From positions 4,446,437-4,510,436 of the forward strand of contig OU342636.1 in the NCBI GenBank assembly GCA_910589415.1: 64,000 nucleotides of DNA, written 5' to 3'. This document shows positions 1 through 10,859 of this stretch, piece after piece. This stretch comes from Malachius bipustulatus (Eukaryota; Arthropoda; Insecta; Coleoptera; Melyridae). The first letter of the stretch is position 1, and every line of letters starts with the position of its first letter. The position numbers and the translations under genes are program-made. A model generated the notes under the pieces. That model had not been told where the DNA came from. It worked only from the letters and a program-made list of their open reading frames with translations, and did no database searches.

Positions 1-1400
1 TCGACGTATTTGGGAATTATCGTTATGAAGTTAAGTGAATTCAATTATTGCTATGAAGTTAAGGCGATAGGTATTACGGAAACATGTATATTCAACGTTC
101 GTCTTAGGTATAAAGAATCGACTTATTACTTTGTTTAAATAACTACCTAATGTAAAGCTAGTGCACATGCAAGTGAGAGAGAAGAAAATAGCCACTAACA
201 AGAGGCCGTGAATTTTAAATAGTTTATATTTTTAAAGTCTCTCATTTTCTATCAAATTCTGTCTGATGTAGGTATTCTGGAGTTCTGGACACACTGTTGG
301 CGCGCAAGGCGCAAGATTAAATTTCTCTTCTTCAGTCAGTGAGTTTTCTAACCGCACATAGCATAAAATGAAGAACGAATGTTCACGGAATATTGGATAT
401 CATAAATGATTAATATTTAATAGTTGGTTTAGAAATAATGTGTAGGGATGCGAATGCCCGAGTGTCAATTTACATGTCAATGAAATTTTCCCAGGAAACT
501 TATGATTAAAGGTGGTAAATTACAACGCGCCCCGTGAATTAGCAGTTTAATAAAGTATGTACCTATATAAAAAAAAAAATATTGAAAAATTATATTATAA
601 GTACCTATAACTTTTTCGTTGTAAAAAAAAAAATAAAAAAATAAAATCAGATTTGAAAAGGGGGTTTTATGCAATTACATATTTTAATTTTGTGATTAAC
701 TATTGATTAATTATAATGTAAACAATGGAGACCTCTTAATGATTTTGCCAAGTGATGAAGACGAACGTAATTAAAATACTTATAGGTACTGAGAACTTGA
801 GAAGTAGTGAAGGTAATATTTCTTCATGATAAGACTAATAATGGATGTAATGGTTTGACTACTATGTTAGAATTGTAAAAGAAAAGAACGTAAGCAGATT
901 CAATCTCTTTCATTATTACATATTTGGTATCGATGTACAAAATTCAGTAAAATAAATATAATACGCAATCAAGGTCGACTTAATTAGCATAAAGCATCCG
1001 ACGCACTGAAGAGCCAACGTCCGCTGCGTGAAGGAAATGAAATATCCAGGCAGGGATTTATTTTTTTTAAAGTTCTTTTAGTACTTTTAGTTTGGTGTAT
1101 TCTGGTGCTTTTATAACAGATAACAGGTGAGTTGATGTACTCACTAAATGTCCTATTCCTAAGATGAGTAGAGTTAAGGATAAGCAAAAAGAGTTAAGGA
1201 AGAAAGATTATTAAGTAGGTACTTGATAAAGATTATAGTTATTTTATGAGCCTTACTGAATAATTAAAGGAACTCGCAAGAGATTTATTTAGAGTTAGAG
1301 AAAGAAATTGAATGATGAAGCATGCATAAATCATGAATCCGCATAGAGTTAACGTATAGTCACGCATAGAGTTCACGTAGTAAAAGAGAGAATCATAATA
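1..1400. other. AT-rich non-coding stretch, no gene seen
   Basis: The open frames here are under 70 codons, biased by A/T runs (for example 570-640), and carry no recognisable domain. I see no splice-linked coding pattern, RNA gene or transposon end. Confidence 0.6.
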
Positions 1401-2098
1401 GGCACTTAAGAGACAAAGGTTAATGAGTACTGAAGATGTCTAAATTGCTGAAACGTTGAAGTAGAGCTGAGCGTTGATCGTAGAGTTCTGGGAGGCCTGT
1501 GTGGCCTGGTCTGTGTGACGAGTAGGCCTGTGTGGCCTGTGCATAGGTTCGAGTCCCTGAGAGAAGGTCTGTGGCCTGAGAGTGGCCAAGAGACAATAAT
1601 TGATGCCTGTGTAGTCTGCATGTGTAGGTCAGAGTGGAGGCAAGTGTGGCCTGACTTTGTGTTCCGGGCGTGAAGGATCGAGGGGATTCTGCCGACCGCC
1701 CGCGAGCGAACTTCAGATAGGGAGGACCATGGTGGGTACTGTTGACCACAGCGTGTCTTGGCGCGGAAACCTTGGCAAGGCTAGAACCAACGGCTAATGA
1801 TCAAGATGTCTTGAGTAGAGTAGTGATTTACGTGTCTTCAGCAGGGTGCTGTCAAAGCACCAGAGGCTAGCAAGAAGGCCAAGAATGCTTAGCGTTAGGT
1901 AATGACAAGCTTAGGCAAGCTTTAGGAGGAATAAGACAGTTAAAGACACTTAAGTGTTCTCTTTAGGAAAGTGAACAGAGACGACGCAAGGTAAGAGAAA
2001 CGAATTACTTTCTTTTCTTGAAAGTAAAACCTTATTAAGGAAAAACTATCATATATTAAAAAAAAAAAAAAAAGGAAAAATACCTAGACAATACGAAA
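1401..2098. other. Non-coding lead-in to minisatellites
   Basis: This stretch is richer in G than its surroundings and has imperfect direct repeats of a GGCCTGTGTGGCCTG-like motif around 1490-1630. Frames of 71 and 109 codons on the minus strand have low-complexity translations without family resemblance. A poly-A run (about 2060-2073) lies just before the first minisatellite. It may be part of the same mobile or tandem-repeat unit as 2099-4130, but no element ends could be fixed. Confidence 0.4.
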
Positions 2099-3120
2099 GT
2101 GGAAGGGTGTTCTCGGTAAGGAGATGTAATGCCTGAGAGGAAAGTGGAAGGGTGTTCTCGGTGAGGAGATGTAATGCCTGAGAGGAAAGTGGAAGGGTGT
2201 TCTCGGTGAGGAGATGTAATGCCTGAGAGGAAAGAGGAAGGGTGTTCTCAGTGAGGAGATGTAATGCCTGAGAGGAAAGTGGAAGGGTGTTCTCGGTGAG
2301 GAGATGTAATGCCTGAGAGGAAAGAGGAAGGGTGTTCTCAGTGAGGAGATGTAATGCCTGAGAGGAAAGTGGAAGGGTGTTCTCGGTAAGGAGATGTAAT
2401 GCCTGAGAGGAAAGTGGAAGGGTGTTCTCAGTGAGGAGATGTAATGCCTGAGAGGAAAGTGGAAGTGGAAGGGTGTTCTCGGTAAGGAGATGTAATGCCT
2501 GAGAGGAAAGTGGAAGGGTGTTCTCAGTGAGGAGATGTAATGCCTGAGAGGAAAGTGGAAGGGTGTTCTCGGTAAGGAGATGTAATGCCTGAGAGGAAAG
2601 TGGAAGGGTGTTCTCGGTGAGGAGATGTAATGCCTGAGAGGAAAGAGGAAGGGTTTTCTCGGTGAGGAGATGTAATACCTGAGAGGAAAGTGGAAGGGTG
2701 TTCTCAGTGAGGAGATGTAATACCTGAGAGGAAAGAGGAAGTGTGTTGAAAGAGGAAGTGTGTTATCTGTAGAGATATGTAATGTTTGAGAGGTATACTG
2801 CCTGAGAGGAGGAAGGGTGTTCTCAGTGAGGAGATATAATGCCTGAGATGAAAGTGGAAGGGTGTTCTCAGTGAGGAGATGTAATGCCTGAGAGGAAAGT
2901 GGAAGGGTGTTCTCGGTAAGGGGATGTAATGCCTGAGAGGAAAGTGGAAGGGTGTTCTCGGTAAGGAGATGTAATGCCTGAGAGGAAAGTGGAAGGGTGT
3001 TCTCGGTGAGGAGATGTAATGCCTGAGAGGAAAGAGGAAGGGTGTTCTCGGTGAGGAGATGTAATACCTGAGAGGAAAGAGGAAGGGTTTTCTCGGTGGA
3101 GATGTAATGCCTGAGAGGAA
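2099..3120. repeat. Minisatellite, 45-bp unit, about 22 copies
   Basis: A head-to-tail array of a 45-bp unit that begins GTGGAAGGGTGTTCTCGG and ends in CCTGAGAGGAAA. Copies differ by a few substitutions, mainly GTGG/GAGG, GGTAAG/GGTGAG/AGTGAG and GCC/ACC. One copy has a 6-bp slippage near 2455. A degenerate, rearranged block sits at about 2733-2810. Variant classes alternate, which suggests multi-unit (90-bp or longer) expansion. No open frame is maintained, so it is unlikely to be coding. Confidence 0.97.
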
Positions 3121-3129
3121 TGAGAAGTT

Positions 3130-3657
3130 GACGACTTCGAGCTGAGATGGACCGAGTTGCTGCTAGGTTGGCTGATGAGCCGACGACTTCGAGCTGAGCT
3201 GGACCGAGTTGCTGCTAGGTTGGCTGATAAGCCGACGACTTCGAGCTGAGCTGGACCGAGTTTGCTGCTTGGTTGGCTGATAAGCCGACGACTCCGAGCT
3301 GAGCTGGACCGAGTTGCTGCTAGGTTGGCTGATAAGCCGACGACTCCGAGCTGAGCTGGACCGAGTTGCTGCTAGGTTGGCTGATAAGCCGACGACTCCG
3401 AGCTGAGCTGGACCGAGTTTGCTGCTAGGTTGGCTGATAAGCCGACGACTTCGAGCTGAGCTGGACCGAGTTTGCTGCTTGGTTGGCTGATAAGCCGACG
3501 ACTCCGAGCTGAGCTGGACCGAGTTGCTGCTAGGTTGGCTGATAAGCCGACGACTCCGAGCTGAGCTGCCGACGACTCCGAGCTGAGCTGGACCGAGTTT
3601 GCTGCTAGGTTGGCTGATAAGCCGACGACTTCGAGCTGAGCTGGACCGAGTTTGCTA
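3130..3657. repeat. Minisatellite, 52/53-bp unit, about 10 copies
   Basis: A second tandem array starts about 10 bp after the first and has an unrelated unit. The unit begins GACGACTTCGAGCTGAGCTG and continues to GGCTGATAAGCC. A TTGCTGCT/TTTGCTGCT difference makes units of 52 or 53 bp, so a reading frame would drift. One copy near 3555 is truncated. The sequence is much richer in GC and CpG than its surroundings. Confidence 0.95.
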
Positions 3658-4214
3658 CCAGAGCTGGAATGATTGGGTTTGCTTTTATGATAACTAGGAG
3701 GCTGTGATTTCGAGCGGGTGTCGTTCGATTTTGCTGCAAGGGTAGCTGGGAAACGTCGAGTTTGACCTCTGATGGAAGTACGATGAATGGAAAGGGAAGT
3801 AGATGACTGAGTGAAACAGATGAGGTTGGTATAATTAATTGAGTATTTGCTTCAGCCATTCTGCAAACCAGTCTGCGGGTTCACCTGCCAGACTCTAGAG
3901 GACCCTGGGTCTTTCCATTGTAGGATTCGAGGACGAATCCTGGTCAGGATGGACGAGTTGTTAGGATTCACTCAGATCGGAATACAGACAGGAATGCAAG
4001 GAATGCAGACGCATTAACACCAACAGGAAGGTCTGTTGGTATTAGGAATGTTGCGCATGATGCGTAACATGGGACAAGGCAGGAAAAGGAGCTAGAAGTC
4101 AGTAGTGGTTGTATAACCGTCGTAGAGTCAATATATGAATGTTAATAATATACTTCTTCGTCATTATTGTTATTGTATAATTATTATTGAACTGAATAAA
4201 TAATGTTCCTAATA
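3658..4214. other. Non-coding flank of the minisatellites
   Basis: No supported gene. The sequence contains a small inverted motif around 3930 (GATTCGAGGACGAATC) and ends in an AT-rich tract. It could be the remaining body of an LTR or other element carrying the minisatellites, but I could not define termini. Confidence 0.4.
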
Positions 4215-4349
4215 ACTCCCTGTATCTAGAAAACGAAGCAAGTTAGGACATATGATTAGGTATGTATATGAAAAAATTTCTTATTTTCAGCTACTTTATA
4301 ATAGTTAATACGTCCTTAAAATCTTTGCACTCAATTTTGAATCACCCTG
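4215..4349. repeat. Single arm of a CAGGG-tipped palindromic element
   Basis: This matches the right arm of the element at 20110-20874: both run from a CTGTATCTAGAAAAC motif through CTTATTTT to TTTGAATCACCCTG followed by TATA. Only one arm is present, so this is a truncated or solo-arm copy. Confidence 0.8.
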
Positions 4350-5120
4350 TATAGTCTATTATCTTCAATCAACGCTATTATTCTAAGGGTAAAGGTAAAA
4401 CCTGTGAGAAGAGTGAGACAAGAAAGAAGATATAAATGAAGCCAATATAACCATAAAACTAAAGTGGTTTCAACGTTTTTTATACTTCTTCGGGTCCTCG
4501 ACCTACAATCTCCCACCCCCTACCCCCTGCAGTCAGTAATGCAATACAGCACGGCCAATACAGTGACAAATAAGCGGAAACGAAACACTAAATAACTCAC
4601 TAGTCTTTAGTGAGTAGTAGGAGTTGAAAGATTCAAAAGAGTTGAATCATTGATTTGAATCCTTTTAGTGATTCGAATCCGAAGATTCAAATCACTTAAA
4701 TGAGTGATTCTGCCCACCACTACTGACTTTGACTTGCTGTAATATTATTGGAATTCGGATTTCGGATTGGTGGTGTTCGGTTTTTCGAACCAAACAACCC
4801 CACTCCATTCTATCCATCTATCTATTATTATACAATAGTATCTTTCTTTTCTTCAGCACTTTACCGTTAAGGGATGGGACTACCTAATCGGGTCGTGGCG
4901 TGGCTCGAATCTTAGCAGCGTTGGCAAATGTTGTCGCTTTAAAAACGACTTTGTAAAATATAAAAAAGAAAAAAGACTTTTCATGAGGGGCTAAATATCA
5001 TTAATGCCCGACTGCACCTTAGACATTTTTAAATCCCGACTTAGCTAAAGTCGCGATTAGTTTTGATGAACGTATCTTAACAACAAATATGTTAATTCAG
5101 GTGTCCCTGAAATGTCTTTA
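4350..5120. other. Non-coding, nothing recognised
   Basis: AT-rich sequence. Around 4630-4710 it has many direct and inverted copies of a TGATTCGAATC-like motif (short local fold-back). No gene or element end was identified. Confidence 0.5.
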
Positions 5121-5480
5121 CAGCTTACTACCAAATGTTCCTCGGAAGAAACCAAGTCGATTTAAAGTCAATTTATTTTCTTCTTCTGATAGCGATTTTG
5201 ATTAAATTTCGTATGATGTTATGGTTTTGTGGGACAAAATAAAGTGCAAATACCAAAATTATACATGACGTTATTTATTAGCGTAGATGTAAATGAGTTT
5301 TTTAGGTTTCACACTCTCTGAACATCTTAATACGCAATGAAATTAAACATTTTCAAATACCGAGCGTAGATTATAATCGACTCATTTTCCAAAAAAATGA
5401 ACTCTTGATAAAAGTCGCCTATCGTTTAGGAGATAGTCGCATTTGAATGTTGATTTTTATAGAAAGTTTCTTAATTTGGT
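5121..5480. repeat. Interspersed repeat, copy 1
   Basis: The sequence from CAGCTTACTACCAAATGTT to AATGTTGATTTTTATAG recurs, diverged, at 59275-59580. Its first part (5121-5175) also recurs at 55495-55560. Shared landmarks are TTTTGTGGGACAAAA, TAGGTTTC(A/G)CAC, ACCGAGC(G/T)TAGATTA and GACTCATTTTC. It is an old dispersed repeat of unknown class with no coding capacity. Confidence 0.75.
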
Positions 5481-7340
5481 ATTTAAAAAATTTTCAAAGC
5501 CGACTAGATCCCAGAGTATTTCATAGCCAACTTTTTTTTTTATGGCCGCCATATTGTTTTTTCATGTCATTCGTTATCAAAGAAACAAGGAAAGCAAAAA
5601 GTAATTCAAAAATATTTTTTGCTTCTTTTTCGAATTTTGGATATGTATTTCTGCTATTTTATGTGTTTCCTAAAATTTTTGTAAAAACTTTAGTTCAATT
5701 CCTTTAAAATTTCTGTGCCATAAAATGGATATGTAGAAATTATTTATTAAATTTGCCCTTTTTCCTACATCTGCCGCTAACCGCAATTAATAACAAATAC
5801 GCATTTTTTTCACCGAAGTATCCTGCCTGGTCTATAATTTGATTTTATGTTTTCTTATCTTATGTCTTCTTGTAATTGTTATATTTTTCTTCGTATATCG
5901 TATGAGCAGGTTAATTTTGTAAATCCATTTTTATGGTCTACGCGTGTAAGGATCGTATTTGATGGTTTGGTGCGATTTCCATAACACAACTAAAAACCTG
6001 TTATTTGTCGTATTTGTGTCAAATTAACAGCACTTTTTGTCAACTAAAATTGAGAAGGCGATTCAAATTAAACATCAAGTTGGTACACGAGAAGAAATTG
6101 TTAATTAACCCAACAATTCCTATAACGGCACAACTTTACTTTAAATTACGAGCAGCTGCAAAAAATGTTTCTAAGTGAAGTTTGTTGTTGAATGTTTTGC
6201 TGATGTTCCTTTGAGTAATTAATATTACCTATGAATATTGATAAAAATAATTTTCATAAGGAAAAATAAATAAATGAATGTATAAAAAATTGAGTCCCCT
6301 AAAATTTTGAAAAAAATTTTTGAATAATCAAGTAATGAATCAATTACGAGATCAAAAAGTGTTTTTTTTTTTTTGTAATGAAGTGTTCTTTCTAATTCAA
6401 GTAATTATCGTAGAAAAATTATGTACCTACGCAACAGTGTGCATAAAGTTGTCTTTCTTCACTTTCGGAATTGACGCACTGCCTCGGTCAAACTTCCAGT
6501 AATGAAAAACCACTTTATGCACTTGTTACACAAAATTATATTATTTACGTTTTCAGGCATTTTCTGCTATCGCAATAATTATTATGTATTTCTGTGTAAA
6601 GTAAAGTGTACTTCGAAGTTATCTTTGTTCTAAAAAAATATAGTTACGATGATATTTGACAACACTGTAACGATATTCCATACTATGCCCACCAACTTAG
6701 GATTCAAAGGAATGAAACATATTAAAACGAAAAAGCTGTAAATATAGACAATAAATAAGATAGATGTGAAGGGAATGAATCACCATCAATAGGTCCCGAT
6801 GCTACGTTACCCAAACATGCATTCCTATCCTGTTAAAGAACATAAATGCATAATATCTAGGTCAACCACCGGATCCCGAATTGTTTATTCTTCTATGTCG
6901 ATGATAATAAATTACCGAAAGAAAGAATTGTTGTAGGTAGGTACCTACTTAATTATGTACCTATTACCTACTAAAAAGGCAAACCAAACGAGTGAAAACA
7001 TTGAAACGACCTGATAAAAATTAAAATCTAGGTAGGTATAGGCGGGTATTCTTTACCTATAATTACATATTCTACCTATCATATAACGAAACCCAGTCAC
7101 AGGTGCAGGTAAACTGACGTGTCAACCATAATGCACTAGGTATTATCTCCGCCGCGAAGAATTAAATTTTCCAAAATTCGCATTTAAGTAGTCTTTTTTT
7201 CAAGACATTATTAGAAAACTCCTAAATTTTATAGGTAGGTATGCTATATAGATTATAAATTCAGCAGATAGCTATTATAATAGGTAAAAAAAAAATATGT
7301 TGGTAGGTATAGGCGGTAAAGTAGGTACCTACATATACCT
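5481..7340. other. AT-rich non-coding stretch
   Basis: No gene supported. From about 6935 to 7340 the sequence is full of TAGGTAGGTACCTAC-type motifs, a low-complexity background common in several insect genomes. Frames of 60-86 codons are T-rich and have no domain. Confidence 0.55.
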
Positions 7341-7780
7341 ATCTAGTGCACTTTTAAAATAGTTTTTAAAATTAACTTACATTGTATTTTCAAAACTAAC
7401 ATTGATGGAAAGTTTCATTCGTACGACTAAATAGAAACTTTCTTGCATTTATTAGGCAAGTTGCAAGGTGAGATTCCACCGCCTTTTCAAAGTTCATATT
7501 GTTGAAACTTTGCAACCGCAACTTTATTTTTGCAACGACAGTGCACTTCAAAAGTAACTTGCAAAAATAAATTTGCAGTGAGGTTTCAATATTAACCTTG
7601 CTGAAACATTACAGCTGCAACATTACTTTTTTAGCTTTATGAACTTACCGGGCAATTTTCAATTGTAACTTTCCTGAAGCTAAGCTTGCAGGAAGGTTCC
7701 AACAACTTACCAAATGAAATTTTCAAAAGTAATGAAAAATCAATATTGCTGCAACGTTTCGTAATGTTCAATGTCCAGTG
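7341..7780. repeat. Degenerate repeat rich in TTGCAA/GTTGCAAC motifs
   Basis: Multiple direct and inverted copies of AACTTGCAA, GTTGAAACTTTGCAAC and CTTTTGAAA-like motifs occur between about 7440 and 7750. The block ends with CAATGTCCAGTGGGCAGGGTG. It looks like an old non-autonomous element with internal repeats, but no clear terminal pair or target duplication was found. Confidence 0.35.
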
Positions 7781-7949
7781 GGCAGGGTGTTAAGAAAATG
7801 ACGGATAAACTCTTCAGTACATTGTAGGGGATTCAGTAAAGTACGGGAAAAATAATTTAAAATAATCCTGTGCTACATTTTGAAAGATATATAAGCAAAA
7901 TATCGAACAATAAATTTGGCAACGTTTAACAAGATACAGGACGGCTATT

Positions 7950-8220
7950 TTCGAGTTCGTAGGATTGGAGCGATTATCGGAGATCGTCCCCCGACAAAGT
8001 TCCCATTGGATCATTCCCATTGGAGCTGATCGTATTTCTGAACGCGAGGGATCCCGAGTTCTCGTGGGAACGCCGACTGCACACGGTTGACAGGTTGCTC
8101 CGCATATTTCGGCCAATGGTAGAGCCGCGTTTTCAACGAGACGGCGGGCGAATTTGAAATAAATTCAAATATCGTCTATTGCCGGAATCGTCGCGTTTTT
8201 ATTGCCTTTATTCAATATAG
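7950..8220. promoter_or_regulatory. CpG-rich island-like patch, candidate promoter or exon
   Basis: Within very AT-rich surroundings this stretch has clearly higher GC and dense CpG (for example TCGGAGATCGTCCCCCGAC, AGCCGCGTTTTCAACGAGACGGCGGGCG). It also has a CCAAT motif at about 8113. The minus-strand frame 7814-8116 crosses it, but its translation is not recognisable. It may be a promoter, an untranslated first exon or an unrecognised transposon piece. Confidence 0.3.
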
Positions 8221-8942
8221 CCATATGGCAACTTGTACAAAGGTTTTTTTGGACAAAGACATTACTCAATTCTTATTTCTATTAGCAACGTCTCGTGTTT
8301 AAAATAATCTCATATAATTTAATTTTTAATAATAATTTCCTTTTATCCTTTTATCTAACAATGATGCTGTTATTGTATGCAGACCTATTCTAATTTTCAA
8401 AATCAAATATTATTCGACATATTATAAGGTAAAAATGGTAATACCAAAAAATACTCTAGATAATGTAATACTTATTATTATTATTATAAGCATTTCATTA
8501 CATATTCGGACTATTATAACAGTATTATAGCATCTTATAATAATGTAGAACTTACAACTGCAGATGAAGGACTAAAAGGCGATCCGGATGTTGAATCAAA
8601 TATTTGCTATATCATCTTTTTGGCTTCTTTACTTAAATAGGTACTTTGTAAGTAGGCATTTTGCTTGATCTAATATGATAATCTCTATTATTACTTTCGT
8701 TAATTTTTATTTTATTTTATAAAATTAGAAATTAAGTCTCAAAACTGACAGATGTAAACAGAAAAAAATCTGTTACTTACTTTTAATAAAGAACTTGACA
8801 ACAAAGCCAGGGCAATGTTGTAATCGATTATTAAATTTGTTGTTTTTAAATCTTCCTAATGTCAAAAGTTCTCATTTGATTCCTTTAATAACCTTCAAAT
8901 TCTACCTGTAATTTTTAGTGTCATAATGTTCGATGTTACAAC
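8221..8942. other. AT-rich non-coding stretch
   Basis: No gene, RNA or element end recognised. Short TTATTATTATTA microsatellite-like runs occur near 8470. Confidence 0.55.
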
Positions 8943-8949
8943 GTAGCAT

Positions 8950-9648
8950 CAAATACACTAGACTATATAATACGTCCAACTCCGGCAATTTCGCAATTTT
9001 ACATGCATTTTGAAGGCAGCCTAGGGAACCTGTATTACCGCTTTACTAGGGTAGCGCATTCTCATTCTCACAAAAAGTTGGGAAAAAAGTTGGGAATGTC
9101 AAATTTGACTTCATAAACGTCAGATTTTCCATGAACGTACAACTGTCTAAAAATTCACATAATTTGTTATTACGTCCGCGTATTAAAACGTATTTTTCTC
9201 AGTAACTACATGTTAGATACTAAAGTCTACAGCTTCGTAGATCCTATAAACCCGTAATATGTTTTTAATACCCACTGAAAGAGCATTCATCGATTCCTAT
9301 TCGTGTTATTATTTTGTTTCATTATTCAAAATTCGCTTTTTTCCACTTGCTACCTACGCCTGTGACCAAATGTACCAAAAATATGACATCCAGCTGTTCA
9401 AACATAACCGTGTTTAGTAAACGTCAACGAGTGAATGCGCTACCCTAGTAAAGCGGTAATGCAGGTTCCCTAAGGCAGCCGCTGTGGCAGCGCCAACTAG
9501 TGTCACGAGTTGTCGCGCGCCAAGCCGCGAATAGGAAACCAAATCCCAGTAGAACAACTCTAGCCAAACTCGAGCCGCCAGGTTCGCTAGTGTCGCCTCG
9601 CTGCCGGTTTTCAGTCGAAGTTGGACGTATTATAGTCTAGTGTATTTG
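8950..9648. mobile_element. Small TIR transposon with 7-bp target duplication
   Basis: The terminal inverted repeats begin CAAATACACTAGACTAT and extend about 32 bp, differing by a 2-bp indel. The element is flanked on both sides by GTAGCAT (8943-8949 and 9649-9655), read as a 7-bp target-site duplication. No transposase is present. The element is only about 240 bp once the nested 9022-9472 insertion is removed. The superfamily is not certain from a 7-bp duplication. Confidence 0.85.
9022..9472. mobile_element. hAT-like MITE nested in 8950-9648
   Basis: The terminal inverted repeats start TAGGGAACCTG and run about 40 bp to GGTAGCGCATTC. Both sides carry the 8-bp duplication AGGCAGCC (9014-9021 and 9473-9480). 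An 8-bp duplication with TAGGG-type tips fits the hAT superfamily. The 451-bp interior is non-coding. It inserted into the older element at 8950-9648, which dates the two events. Confidence 0.88.
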
Positions 9649-9701
9649 GTAGCATAAACAAATATGACCTTGGCAGACTATCTAGTAATAAATCGAGGTG
9701 T

Positions 9702-10764
9702 AGTTGTTTCTTTAACATTCCAGTTTCACCACTTTGTTTGTTTACGTTTTTTTGTAATGATTTGGTCCATTAAAGACATAATGACAGTTAGCGACAATTC
9801 GACACATGACACATTGACGGACAGTTGTGCGTTCTATTAAATACAAGAGTAGTACCTATGTTATACACATAGTTGATATTGATATTATGATATTGATATT
9901 GAGGGTGTCAGATGCGCTGCGACCTATTACAGATCTATTGTGCCCCCTCTTCTCTGCTTCTTTGGAGTATATTCCCTTCATTGAAGCAGCCTCTCTAACT
10001 CCGCTTCCCTTAGGAATTTCAGGATTTGAAGGGGATCAAGGCCGGGCAAAGCCCCCCACCCCCTTTGAGCTGGTGTTGGCCCAGAACATCGTTTCTTTCA
10101 TGTTCTAGTGCTTCGCAGTTCATCAATAGGTGACGAGGCGTCTCGGTTTCTTTCCTGCAGAGTCTGCAAACGCCATCTTTTTCTATACCAAGTTTCCTCA
10201 GGTGTTCATTGAGCTTGCAATGACCTGTTAGGAATCCTGTTAGCATTCTGAGACTTCCTTTGTTGATGATCAGGAGTTTCCTTGACCTTTCTCGGTTAAA
10301 GTTCCCGTGGAGCTCCTTGGATTGTCTCTCTCAGTTTTTCTTCTTCCTTCCGAAGTTCTGCCTTGAAGAATACACATAGTTAGGTACTAAATAAAAAAAT
10401 AAAAAAAACAATGACAGGTTACCAATATGTTAATGCAGAGCAAGTCGTATCTCGAACGATCTGACAAATACCAGAATCCACGGCGGGCAGTACTTTAATT
10501 ACAGAACTGGTCGGCGCTTTAGGAGTATAGTAGAATCTTGGACGTGAAAGTGAAAGCTGAAGTAAGGGAGCCAGTAGTGATGTATAGCGGATTGTGTATA
10601 ATAGACAGGTGGAGTGTGTAATCTTTGAGTGGAGACAAGAGAACTGTGTTTATTGATTATTTAGATTTAGAGGTTATAAGTTTTATCTCTATTTGTGTTA
10701 GTCAATAAAGGAATTGGCAAGACTTTAGTGGAGGTGATTTTATTATTCTGAAACCCGTAACAAT
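9702..10764 (+). mobile_element. Solo LTR of a Ty3-type element, split by a LINE insertion
   Basis: This matches the LTR at 53600-54047 in order: AGTTGTTTCTTTAACATTCC, GACGCATTGACGG-like, GTAGAATCTTGGACGTG and GAGACAAGAGAAC, then an end in CGTAACAAT. The middle is interrupted by a LINE fragment at 9875-10370. No primer-binding site or gag follows, so this is a solo LTR left by recombination or truncation. Flanking duplication could not be read. Confidence 0.8.
9875..10370 (-). mobile_element. 5'-truncated LINE tail inserted in the LTR, 11-bp duplication
   Basis: The insert is flanked by TACACATAGTT on both sides (9864-9874 and 10371-10381), an 11-bp target-site duplication. Read on the minus strand, the frame at 10019-10246 encodes the C-terminal zinc-finger region of an I/R1-type polyprotein: LTGHCKLNEHLRKLGI, then CRLCRKETETPRHLLMNC (Cx2C-H-C). 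The 3' end carries short ATATCA-type tandem repeats (9875-9905) instead of poly-A. Only the last part of ORF2 was copied, as is usual for 5'-truncated insertions. Confidence 0.85.
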
Positions 10765-10859
10765 ATAATATATCTCACTCAGCAACGACTTGACTTTAAC
10801 CCTTTCACTGCTAATGACGCCTACAGACGTCATAGCATATGGAAAAATGTACAGAAATA

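Noticed and set aside
1540..1560. GGTTCGAGTCCC, a perfect tRNA B-box string
   Set aside because: No matching A box, no cloverleaf and no acceptor pairing around it; it lies in a GGCCTG-repeat region, so it is most likely chance.
2099..3657. Possible CRISPR-like array
   Set aside because: Units are contiguous with no unique spacers, and the genome is clearly eukaryotic; these are minisatellites.
7814..8116. 100-codon minus-strand frame over the CpG-rich patch
   Set aside because: The first half follows the GC-rich patch but has no recognisable family, and the second half runs into AT-rich sequence; not supported as a gene.
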